Assembly (NCBI GenBank): GCA_034439735.1
Contig: JAWXAX010000070.1
Coordinates: forward strand, 1 to 48,964
Length of the DNA: 48,964 bases
Source of the DNA: Rhodothermales bacterium
Lineage (GTDB): Bacteria > Bacteroidota > Rhodothermia > Rhodothermales > JAHQVL01
Direction: 5' to 3'
The translations under genes and the position numbers were made by a program. The notes under the pieces were generated by a model, which was given only the letters and a program-made list of their open reading frames with translations, made no database searches and had not been told where the DNA came from. Every line of letters starts with the position of its first letter. The stretch's first letter is position 1. Positions 1 to 6,571 of this stretch are shown one piece after another.

Positions 1-118
1 ATCTCAACAGTTTCTCAAGGTTTAATGTGGCTTCCCTCAGCCTCTAACCTTGAACGGTCGTCGCAGCCATTCAACGGATTTACCGTGATGATACTTAGTC
101 TTACTCACCAAAGAAACT

Positions 119-190
119 CGTCATCCCCCGGTCAAAGCCGGGGGCAGGCTCCCGCGAACGCGCGGAACCATGCGAGCTTCAACGATGACG
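119..190. repeat. Dispersed palindromic repeat (CGTCATCC-type), copy 1
   Basis: The segment begins with CGTCATCCC and ends with GATGACG, its inverted counterpart. It contains internal G/C-rich complementary blocks such as CCCCCGG...CCGGGGG, so it can fold as an imperfect hairpin. Related elements with the same ends occur near 238, 4661, 14914 and 37133. The family is defined here only by similarity within the window. Confidence 0.55.
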
Positions 191-237
191 AAGTTACGAG
201 AAAGGAGCAGCAAGTGAGCTATTCTCGAGTGTTCAAT

Positions 238-264
238 GGGTCCCCAATCAAGTTGGGGATGACG
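238..264. repeat. Dispersed palindromic repeat, partial copy 2
   Basis: TCCCCAATCAAGTTGGGGATGACG forms a short hairpin (TCCCCAA/TTGGGGA) followed by the GATGACG end shared with the other copies. It looks like one half of the longer element at 4661-4736, whose first half reads CCCCAACTCGATTGGGG. Confidence 0.5.
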
Positions 265-321
265 ACCATGGAGTGTGTAGTGGAAACCGGCTTGTGTCGT
301 ACTTCAACTCCTGATTCGCAT

Positions 322-356
322 TAATCGCTAATGGCTAATCGCTATTCGCTAATCCG
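322..356. repeat. Heptamer tandem array overlapping a gene end
   Basis: Five consecutive seven-base units can be read: taatcgc, taatggc, taatcgc, tattcgc, taatccg. The array supplies the last codons and the stop (complement of 342-344) of the leftward DUF1080 gene and continues about 20 bp beyond it. Two other arrays, at 39686-39706 and 37196-37243, also abut stop codons of leftward genes. Confidence 0.6.
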
Positions 357-1541
357 CAGGTCGCGATACCACGCCTCCGCCGCCGGCCCGCCATGGATCT
401 GGACGCAGAGTATGCCGGAAGTGTCGACATGTGTCTGCTCGGTATAATCCGTCGTCTGCTGGCCATTGATCCATATCTGGATGCGGGGGCCGCGGGCGAC
501 GAGGCGGTAGTCGTTCCACTCGGTGTAGCTGGAGAACGACGCCAGGCCTTCCACCGCCGGCACGATGAACCGGTCGCGCCGGCTCTCGTCGTACAGGGCG
601 CCCCAGACGGGGATCGGGCTTTCGTTGGAGCCGATGGCGCCGATGTCCGCCTGGTAGCCGGACACCTCATGGTGGTCGGGAATGCGCTTCGTCCGGAACT
701 GGATGCCGCCGTTGTTGACGTTGCCGGCCATCTTCGACTGGAGCGTCAGCTCAAAATCCCCAAACTCCTTTGTGGTGCAGAGGAATTCGTTGTTGGGGAT
801 GGCGCGGTCCAGCCGGCCGGCGACGATCGATCCATCCTCCACCCGGAAATACTCCGGATTTCCCTCCCAGCCGGTCAGTGTCTGGCCGTCGAACAACGGA
901 TAACTCAGCGGCTTGATGCGGATGTTTTTGTGCCACACCTCGGCGGCCGGCCCGCTGTGTATCTGGGCGCAGATGCGGCCCGTGCCGGGCACAGACTGCG
1001 TCTCGGTGAAGTCGGTCGTGAGCACATCGTTTACCCAGATCTGGATCCGCGGGCCGTCGGCGAGGACGCGATAGGTGTTCCAGTCGGTGATGTGGACGAA
1101 GTCTGGGATGTCCTCCCGGGCCGGCGAGAGGTATTTGTTGCGGCGGGTTTCGTCGTACATCGCGCCCCAGACGAACTTCGTGTTTTCGGGCGGCCACTCG
1201 CCGATGTCGGCCTGGTAGCCGGAGACCTCGTAGTGGAGCGGGACACGTTCGGTGCGGATCTGAATGCCGCCGTTGTTACGCCGGCCGTTCATACGCACGT
1301 CCAGGCGGAGATCGAAGTTGCCGAACCGCTCGTCGGTGCACAGGAAGTTGTTATGGGGGATCTCGCGGTCGAGCCGGCCCGAGATCAACACCCCATCCTG
1401 CACCCGGAAGTACTCGGCGTTGCCCTCCCAGCCGGCGAGGGTCTGGCCGTCGAAGAGCGGTCGGAAGCCATCGTCCTGTGCGACGGCGGGGAGGATGGGC
1501 AGGAGGAGAAGGAGTACGAGGTAGCGTCGGAGGAGAGGCAT
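342..1541 (-). CDS. Exported two-domain DUF1080 (3-keto-disaccharide hydrolase-like) protein
   Basis: The product is 399 aa with an N-terminal signal peptide (MPLLRR, a leucine-rich core, then AVAQ). Two similar DUF1080 units follow, about residues 27-210 and 214-398. Each opens with an LFDGQTLxGWEG motif and contains YFRVxDG, NNGGIQxRT, YQADIG, a WGAxYDE stretch and a C-terminal IxPL or LRISE strand. DUF1080 (concanavalin-like fold) is found in enzymes and binding proteins acting on glycans; some members hydrolyse 3-keto-glycosides, so a periplasmic or surface role in sugar breakdown is likely. The tandem duplication is the main peculiarity. The gene is divergent from the DUF5916 gene, and its stop lies within a heptamer array. 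Exact substrate unknown. Confidence 0.88.
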   Translation of the reverse strand: MPLLRRYLVLLLLLPILPAVAQDDGFRPLFDGQTLAGWEGNAEYFRVQDGVLISGRLDREIPHNNFLCTDERFGNFDLRLDVRMNGRRNNGGIQIRTERVPLHYEVSGYQADIGEWPPENTKFVWGAMYDETRRNKYLSPAREDIPDFVHITDWNTYRVLADGPRIQIWVNDVLTTDFTETQSVPGTGRICAQIHSGPAAEVWHKNIRIKPLSYPLFDGQTLTGWEGNPEYFRVEDGSIVAGRLDRAIPNNEFLCTTKEFGDFELTLQSKMAGNVNNGGIQFRTKRIPDHHEVSGYQADIGAIGSNESPIPVWGALYDESRRDRFIVPAVEGLASFSSYTEWNDYRLVARGPRIQIWINGQQTTDYTEQTHVDTSGILCVQIHGGPAAEAWYRDLRISE

Positions 1542-1643
1542 GGAGGTGTTGGGGTGGATGGCGGGGGGTCTCGGGGAAGATAGGCATCGTTAAGAAGATG
1601 TAAAACAAGGCGGCACAAGGCCCCGCATCCGGGCATTTTCCTG

Positions 1644-1651
1644 TACTTTTG
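1644..1651 (+). promoter_or_regulatory. Bacteroidota-type -7 promoter element (TACTTTTG)
   Basis: TACTTTTG matches the TAnnTTTG -7 consensus of Bacteroidota housekeeping promoters exactly. Transcription would start a few bases downstream, after the ATG at 1653. This favours the second ATG at 1680 as the start of the following gene. No convincing TTG -33 element was found at the usual distance, so the call is moderate. Confidence 0.45.
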
Positions 1652-1679
1652 GATGCATTTTCCACCGATCGCCGCCCTC

Positions 1680-3911
1680 ATGATCCGACGTGTCACCCCT
1701 TCGTCGCCCTTGATTCCCGGGATGCTCTGGTATATCCTCCTGTTGATGACGTTCGAGCGCGTCGCCGAGGCGCAGGATCGACGGATGCGCGCGCACCGGT
1801 TGGGGGAGGGCGACCGAGTCCAGCTCAACGGCCGGCTCGACGAGCCGTTCTGGCGCCTGGCCGAGCCGGCGACGGATTTCCTCCAGCGGTTCCCCGTCGA
1901 GGGCCAGCGCTCGTCCGAGCCTTCGGAGGTGTTTGTGGTGTACGACAGCGACCATCTCTATATCGGCGCGATGCTGCACGACAGCGAGCCGGACGGCGTG
2001 ATCGGCCATCAACTCCAGCGCGACGCGTCTCTGGCGTCGGACGACCGATTTATGTGGATACTGGATACCTTCCACGACGGGCGCACCGGCTATTTTTTCG
2101 AAATCAACCCGGCCGGCCTGATGGGGGATGGGCTGTTGATCACCGGCGGGGTCAATAAGGCGTGGGACGGCATCTGGGAAGCCCGCGTGTACCGCGGCGA
2201 GCACGGGTGGTCCGCCGAGATCCGCATCCCCTTCCGAACCCTCAACTTCAACCCGGACAATGACACCTGGGGGATCAACTTCCAGCGCACGATCCGCCGC
2301 CAGAACGAGGAGACACTCTGGAACGGCCACCGGCGCAACCAGAGCCTGTTCGAGGCCGTTTTTGCGGGCGATTTGACGGAACTTCGGGAGATGTCGCACG
2401 GCGCCGGCCTTGAAATAAAGCCGTACGGTGTCGGGGGCTGGCGCTACGTGCCGGCGCAGGACCGCCCGACCCGGTACAGCGGGGATTTTGGGGTCGATCT
2501 CACCTACAGCATCACGCCGAGCCTGCGCGGGGCGTTGTCGATCAACACCGATTTCGCGGAGGTGGAGGTGGACCAGCGCCGCGTCAACCTGACGCGTTTT
2601 CCGCTTGTTTTTCCAGAGAAGCGGGACTTCTTCCTCGAAGGATCGAACCTGTTTGAATTCGCGCCGCGCAACGCCGCCAACCTCTTTTTCAGCCGACGTA
2701 TCGGCCTCGACGGCGGTCAGCAGATACCCATCGTCGCTGGCGCGCGCGTAGCTGGTCAGCAGGGACGGTTCGATATAGGCGTGCTGCAGGTCCGCACCGC
2801 CCGGGCCGACGCGCTTCCCGCGGAAGATTTCTCCGTCGCCCGCGTGAAACGAAACTTCGGGGAGCAGTCGAGCCTCGGCGTGATGGCTACGCGTCGCGCC
2901 TCCGACCGCTTCGAGGGCGCCGCGTTTGCGCCCGACCGCTATTCCCTCGGGGCCGACCTCGAGCTCACCACCCGGCGGTTTCTGGGGCTGGATAAAAACT
3001 TCAACTTCCAGGCCTTCTGGGCCTGGCATAACGACAATGTCTTTGCGGACACCTCCAGCGGCCTGGATCGCAGCGTCCGTGGCCTCCGGTTCCGCTACGC
3101 CAACGATCCGGTCGTCTTCCAGACGTCCTTCCGGCAGTTCGGCTCCGTCTACAATCCGGCTGTAGGATTCGTGACACGGAATAACTTCAAGCGGCTCGAA
3201 CCCCAGGTCGAATACCAGCCACTGATGCGGCGGAGCGCCGCGATCCGCAACCTGCGTTTCCAGGTGGCCTACGAAACCATCTGGAGCCTTCAGAATGCCG
3301 TTTTGACACGCGGGCTCAGCGCCGAGGTGTTCGGGATGGAGTTGGAGAGCGGGGATGAATTCGCGCTGACGTACGAGCGCGCGCGCGAGGTGTTGGAGCG
3401 CGATTTTACGATCTACCAGGACCTGACAATTGTGGCCGAGACCTACGATTTCCAGACGATCGGCTTCCAGGTCGAGTCCGCCAGCCGGCGAGACGTGTCC
3501 GTGGCAGGTGGGGCGTCCTACGGATCGTTCTGGACGGGCACCCGCGGCTCCGTCGCCGGCGCGCTGACCGTCCGCCCCCGCGCCGGCATGAGCACGACCC
3601 TGTCGTGGGAGCACAACGACGTCGACCTGGACGAGGGCGCGTTTATCACCAACCTCTACGAGTTCACCCTCGGCTGGCAGTTCAGTCCCTGGACCTCCCT
3701 CACGGCCATCACGCAGTACGACGACGTCTCCGAGCGCCTCACTCTCTTCACCCGCTTCCGCTGGACGATTCGCCCCGGGAACGACCTGTTCTTCCTCTTC
3801 ACCCGGAACTGGGAAAACGAGTTCGTCCAGACGCCAAACGCCAACCGGTTCATGCTCCGGGCATTCGAGACCGGCGCTGCGTTTAAAGTGAACTACACGC
3901 ATCGGTTGTAA
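1680..3911 (+). CDS. DUF5916 / CBM9-like outer-membrane beta-barrel protein
   Basis: The product is 743 aa from the ATG at 1680, which suits both the promoter at 1644 and a signal peptide (MIRR, hydrophobic MLWYILLLM, cleavage near AEAQ). An upstream in-frame ATG at 1653 is possible. The N-terminal part (about residues 25-215) is a family 9 carbohydrate-binding-like beta sandwich: IxLNGRLDEPFW-type opening, DHLYIGAML, DGRTGYFFEINPAG, WSAEIRIPFRTLNF. The rest resembles the DUF5916 barrel, with the characteristic FPEKRDFFLEGSNLFEF and FFSRRIG motifs and many alternating beta strands ending in a short C-terminal strand. Proteins of this class sit in the outer membrane of Bacteroidota and are often next to peptidase or glycan genes; the substrate is not known. 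Confidence 0.87.
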   Translation: MIRRVTPSSPLIPGMLWYILLLMTFERVAEAQDRRMRAHRLGEGDRVQLNGRLDEPFWRLAEPATDFLQRFPVEGQRSSEPSEVFVVYDSDHLYIGAMLHDSEPDGVIGHQLQRDASLASDDRFMWILDTFHDGRTGYFFEINPAGLMGDGLLITGGVNKAWDGIWEARVYRGEHGWSAEIRIPFRTLNFNPDNDTWGINFQRTIRRQNEETLWNGHRRNQSLFEAVFAGDLTELREMSHGAGLEIKPYGVGGWRYVPAQDRPTRYSGDFGVDLTYSITPSLRGALSINTDFAEVEVDQRRVNLTRFPLVFPEKRDFFLEGSNLFEFAPRNAANLFFSRRIGLDGGQQIPIVAGARVAGQQGRFDIGVLQVRTARADALPAEDFSVARVKRNFGEQSSLGVMATRRASDRFEGAAFAPDRYSLGADLELTTRRFLGLDKNFNFQAFWAWHNDNVFADTSSGLDRSVRGLRFRYANDPVVFQTSFRQFGSVYNPAVGFVTRNNFKRLEPQVEYQPLMRRSAAIRNLRFQVAYETIWSLQNAVLTRGLSAEVFGMELESGDEFALTYERAREVLERDFTIYQDLTIVAETYDFQTIGFQVESASRRDVSVAGGASYGSFWTGTRGSVAGALTVRPRAGMSTTLSWEHNDVDLDEGAFITNLYEFTLGWQFSPWTSLTAITQYDDVSERLTLFTRFRWTIRPGNDLFFLFTRNWENEFVQTPNANRFMLRAFETGAAFKVNYTHRL

Positions 3912-3916
3912 GGCAG

Positions 3917-3955
3917 GGCAGGCAGGTTGCTTATGATATACCCTTTCTGCCTGCC
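3917..3955 (+). terminator. Possible stem-loop terminator after the DUF5916 gene
   Basis: GGCAGGCAG (3917-3925) can pair with CTGCCTGCC (3947-3955) across a 21-base loop, starting 6 bases after the stop codon. There is no T-run after the stem, so intrinsic termination is unproven; it may only protect the mRNA 3' end. Confidence 0.35.
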
Positions 3956-3990
3956 AATAATGCACAAAAAACGCTTGTCATTGTGACACT

Positions 3991-4047
3991 TCGATCGCTT
4001 GCGATCGAATAGCCTGTCATGGTGAGCCATCGATCGCTTGCGATCGA
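3991..4047. repeat. Pair of identical short hairpins (TCGATCG-CTTG-CGATCGA)
   Basis: The 18-base perfect hairpin TCGATCGCTTGCGATCGA occurs at 3991-4008 and again at 4030-4047, separated by 21 bases. Each has a 7-bp stem and a CTTG loop. Function unknown; they sit at the left end of the larger repeat block. Confidence 0.55.
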
Positions 4048-4066
4048 AGTGTCGAACCACCTACAG

Positions 4067-4243
4067 GCCGACCGCGTTTTTGTCTGGAGGTAAGTGCGGT
4101 CGTCCTCGAGGTCGTTCGACACGGGCCGATTCCATCGTCCCGGCTCACGAAGACACGATGGCCGACCGCGTTTTTGTCTAGAGGTAAGTGCGGTCGTCCT
4201 CGAGGTCGTTCGACACGGGCCGATTCCATCGTCCCGGCTCACG
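4067..4243. repeat. Two 84-bp direct repeats
   Basis: The 84-base segment beginning GGCCGACCGCGTTTTTGTCT and ending CCCGGCTCACGA occurs at 4067-4150 and 4160-4243, separated by 9 bases. Inspection shows one clear difference (TCTGGAGG versus TCTAGAGG). Such near-identity points to recent duplication. It contains no recognisable gene. Confidence 0.75.
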
Positions 4244-4297
4244 ATGGCGGTGGATTTTATCTTCCAGAGGGTATATCCGGCCAGGCAACTACGTCTA

Positions 4298-4318
4298 GAA
4301 GGAGAAATAACCTCCTTC
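4298..4318 (+). promoter_or_regulatory. Leader hairpin before the GIY-YIG gene
   Basis: GAAGGAG (4298-4304) pairs perfectly with CTCCTTC (4312-4318) across a 7-base loop, ending four bases before the ATG at 4323. The left arm resembles a Shine-Dalgarno sequence but lies too far from the start for a normal one. It could occlude the start region. No regulator is implied by the sequence. Confidence 0.35.
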
Positions 4319-4322
4319 AGAC

Positions 4323-4613
4323 ATGGCGCGGACCTTTCACGTGTATATCCTCAGCAATCGCCGGCGGACGGTGCTCTACACCGGAATCACGAACAATCTA
4401 CCCGTGCGTCTTGAAATGCATCTGGCCGGCATGGGGAGTGTTTTCGTTAGCCGGTACAAGGTATTTGATCTCGTATACTTCGAGGCCTTCGAAAGATCGG
4501 AAGAAGCCATCGCTCGGGAAAAACAGATCAAGGGGTGGCGGCGTGAGAAAAAGCTGACGCTGATTCTCCGCGCCAACCCCAAAATGATCGATCTGAAAAG
4601 TCAGCTGATATGA
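4323..4613 (+). CDS. GIY-YIG nuclease family protein (small, YhbQ-like)
   Basis: The product is 96 aa, the usual size of stand-alone single-domain GIY-YIG proteins of the UPF0213/YhbQ type. The N-terminal strand VYILSN and the LYTGITNNL stretch correspond to the GIY and YIG elements. The conserved Arg (after NNLPV) and a His in the following helix, plus the ExxxAIxREKQIKGWRREKK segment, fit the family. The C-terminus is basic. Such proteins are common in Bacteroidota and often lie next to repeats, and their biological role is poorly defined. The gene stands alone between two repeat-rich regions. Confidence 0.85.
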   Translation: MARTFHVYILSNRRRTVLYTGITNNLPVRLEMHLAGMGSVFVSRYKVFDLVYFEAFERSEEAIAREKQIKGWRREKKLTLILRANPKMIDLKSQLI

Positions 4614-4660
4614 GCTTTGGTCTTTGAGAAATGGTTGAGAAATAGTCGTTACTCCCTTCT

Positions 4661-4736
4661 CGTCATCCCCAACTCGATTGGGGATCCAAGCCATTCATGC
4701 AGCATTGCATGGATCCCCGCTTTCGCGAGGACGACG
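4661..4736. repeat. Dispersed palindromic repeat, copy 3
   Basis: This 76-base element starts CGTCATCCCC and ends GGACGACG. It contains two hairpins: CCCCAACTCGATTGGGG and a longer one centred on ATGCAGCATTGCAT. It matches the partial copy at 238-264 in its first half. It provides the last codons and the stop of the minus-strand frame that continues the decayed permease. Confidence 0.6.
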
Positions 4737-4749
4737 AACCGGGAGAATT

Positions 4750-5284
4750 GCCGGGTCTTGCGCATTCGGTAGAGAGTCGGCAGCCCGAAGAGCGCACCGA
4801 ATGCCCCGAAGGCGTAGACGAGGCCGCGGCCTTTGATGAGGATCGTCTTCTCGAAATCCGGCTGGATGTCGTACAGATGGCACCACAGGGCCATGACGCG
4901 CGCCGCGTTGTACAGTTACTCGTCGGCCGGGCAGGCGTGGCCGTACTGGCCGCGAGAGCTGCCGGCGTGGCGATGAGGTCCTCCTGGCGGACTGGTTTCA
5001 TATCCACCACATTCCGCTCGTTCAGGAATTGCATAGGACGTGGATCGGCTGCGATCCCCGCCTATCAGGATGCCTGACAAGATGGCGCCGCTCACCGGGG
5101 AGACTTCCCCGATCACCCCGATGCCGTTAAATAGCCCGAAATGGGTGAAATGGCAGAGGGCAATGCCGGCGAAAGCGCCGACGGCCTGAAGCCAGAAGGC
5201 CTGCGCGGTCTCGATGGTGAAGGAGAGCCCCAGCGCGGTGGTGAGTAACAGCAAGAACCGGAGGAAGTCGCTTTGTTCGAGCAT
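4750..5284 (-). pseudogene. Probable remnant of an LptF/LptG-like permease
   Basis: Reading leftward from 5284, about 78 residues (to GILIGGD) look like the last transmembrane part of an LptF/LptG lipopolysaccharide-export permease: LLLLTTALGLSF, a hydrophobic GAFAGIALCHF segment, then GVIGEVSPVSGAIL, matching the family's GxxPPxxGAxLP loop by eye. The frame then loses its protein character and stops at 4916. A different frame around 4750-4894 again looks membrane-like (LVYAFGAFGALFGLPTLYRM) and runs into the repeat at 4661. The LptF/G core is absent upstream. Known family members are about 350-400 aa in two transmembrane bundles. I infer a truncated, frameshifted gene; a small unrelated membrane protein is the alternative. 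Confidence 0.35.
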
Positions 5285-5451
5285 GGTGAGCGGCGTGTGA
5301 GCGGGGGATGGGTGTAAGTAGAAAATTACGGAGTGCGAGTCAATACGCGTTTGGATTGCCCGCCTTGCCGGCTGGCATTTAATGTCACGCGCTCCTATTC
5401 TGACGCATCAAGCCATCAACGCTCCGCCAAACCTGCCCCCGGCCTCCTGCC

Positions 5452-6567
5452 ATGCCTGCGTCAATTCGTACTTCCCGCCGTCATTTTCTTCAATTGATCG
5501 CCGGCGCCTCGGCCGTCGCCGCGTTGCCCCGCAGTGCCCACGCCGCGCCGGCGGATCTCGTCTGGCGCGATGTCCGTGATTGGGGGATCGAAGGGAAGGG
5601 GTGGATGGATACAAAACGGTACTTCGACCGGCTGCCCGGCAAGGCGGAGGGGGTCGTGCGGCCGCCGGTGTGGGACCTGTCGCGGCACTCCGCCGGCCAG
5701 TCGGTCCGGTTCGTGACCGATGCGCCGGCCATCCACGTGCGCTACACGTTGCTGTCCGACCGCCTCGCGATGCCGCATATGCCGGCGACGGGGGTGAGCG
5801 GACTCGATCTCTACGCTACCGACGACCACGGCGTCGACCGGTGGGCCGCCGTGGTGCAGCCGGAGGCGCAGACGGTGGAGAAACCGGCCGCCGAGGGATT
5901 GCGGCCCGGTAAACGGCGGTACACGGTGTATCTTCCCCTGTACAACGGCGTCGAATCCCTCGAAATCGCCGTCGATGCCGGGGCGTCGTTTGAGCCACTC
6001 GCTCCCCGGGCGGAGCGGCCGATCCTGTTTTACGGGACGTCGATCATGCACGGCGCCTGCGCGTCACGGCCGGGGATATCGATTTCGGCCATCCTGGGCC
6101 GCCGGCTCAACCGGCCCGTCATCAACCTGGGCTTTTCAGGCAACGGCCGCATGGAGCCCGAGGTCGGTGCGTTGCTGGCCGAGCTCGACCCGTGTGTGTT
6201 CGCCCTCGACTGCCTGCCCAACATGGACGCCGCCGGCGTCGACGAGCGCGCCGCCCCGCTGGTCCGCCAGCTCCGGGCCGCGCATCCGGATACCCCCGTG
6301 CTGCTCGTCGAGGACCGGTCGTTCACGAACACTCGTTTCTTCCCGGCGCGCGAGGAGCACCACCGCAACAGCCGCGAGGCATTACGGCGCACCTACGCCC
6401 GCCTGCTGGACGACGGGGTCGACCGCCTGTATTATCTCGACGGCGAGCAGCTTCTCGGCGACGACGGCGAGGCCGCCACCGATGGATCCCATCCGAACGA
6501 CCTCGGGATGGTACGGTATGCCGATGCCTACGAGCCGGCCCTTCGCGCGGCGCTCGGGCAGTATTGA
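5452..6567 (+). CDS. Tat-exported SGNH/GDSL hydrolase
   Basis: The 371-aa product starts with a twin-arginine signal (SRRHFLQLIAGASAVAAL, cleavage near AHA), so it is probably exported folded. A jelly-roll-like domain typical of the N-terminal SGNH_hydro_N region occupies about residues 40-180. The SGNH hydrolase domain follows. The nucleophile is in YGTSIMHG (Ser197), an NLGFSGNG motif supplies the Gly and Asn oxyanion residues, and DGSHPND near the C-terminus gives Asp344 and His347. Family members deacylate or deacetylate carbohydrates and similar esters; the substrate is not determinable here. The gene faces the leftward amidohydrolase gene, with the two stops four bases apart. Confidence 0.9.
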   Translation: MPASIRTSRRHFLQLIAGASAVAALPRSAHAAPADLVWRDVRDWGIEGKGWMDTKRYFDRLPGKAEGVVRPPVWDLSRHSAGQSVRFVTDAPAIHVRYTLLSDRLAMPHMPATGVSGLDLYATDDHGVDRWAAVVQPEAQTVEKPAAEGLRPGKRRYTVYLPLYNGVESLEIAVDAGASFEPLAPRAERPILFYGTSIMHGACASRPGISISAILGRRLNRPVINLGFSGNGRMEPEVGALLAELDPCVFALDCLPNMDAAGVDERAAPLVRQLRAAHPDTPVLLVEDRSFTNTRFFPAREEHHRNSREALRRTYARLLDDGVDRLYYLDGEQLLGDDGEAATDGSHPNDLGMVRYADAYEPALRAALGQY

Positions 6568-6571
6568 TGGA

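Larger units (their letters stand above)
1..341. other. Intergenic region rich in palindromic repeats
   Basis: I see no credible gene here; the short open frames have no recognisable protein character. The stretch holds two copies or partial copies of a dispersed CGTCATCC...GGATGACG element (about 119-190 and 238-264) and a heptamer-like tandem array near its right edge (322-356) that runs into the end of the next gene. Nothing promoter-like was recognised. Confidence 0.6.
3912..4322. other. Intergenic region with hairpins and an 84-bp direct repeat
   Basis: No credible gene. From left to right it holds a 9-bp stem-loop just after the DUF5916 stop (3917-3955), two identical TCGATCG-CTTG-CGATCGA hairpins (3991-4008 and 4030-4047), two 84-bp direct repeats (4067-4150 and 4160-4243) and a short hairpin before the GIY-YIG gene. 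A minus-strand open frame across the repeats only reads the repeat twice and is not considered a gene. Confidence 0.6.
4614..5451. other. Region holding a repeat element and a decayed permease fragment
   Basis: Apart from a palindromic repeat (4661-4736) and the leftward LptF/LptG-like remnant (about 4750-5284), no intact gene is visible. The last 170 bases before the SGNH hydrolase gene contain no recognisable promoter consensus, although TTTG-containing A/T-rich sequence occurs near 5345. Confidence 0.5.

Noticed and set aside
1590-3965. Very long minus-strand open frame (791 codons) opposite the DUF5916 gene
   Set aside because: The high-GC sequence leaves antisense frames open. The minus-strand product has no domain or signal peptide, and the plus strand has a clear DUF5916 protein.
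3931-4242. Minus-strand frame reading the 84-bp repeat as a repeated peptide
   Set aside because: It exists only because the DNA repeats; no homology or start signal supports it.
5340-5360. Possible TAnnTTTG promoter before the SGNH hydrolase (TACGCGTTTG)
   Set aside because: The spacing has four instead of two bases between TA and TTTG, so it does not match the consensus.
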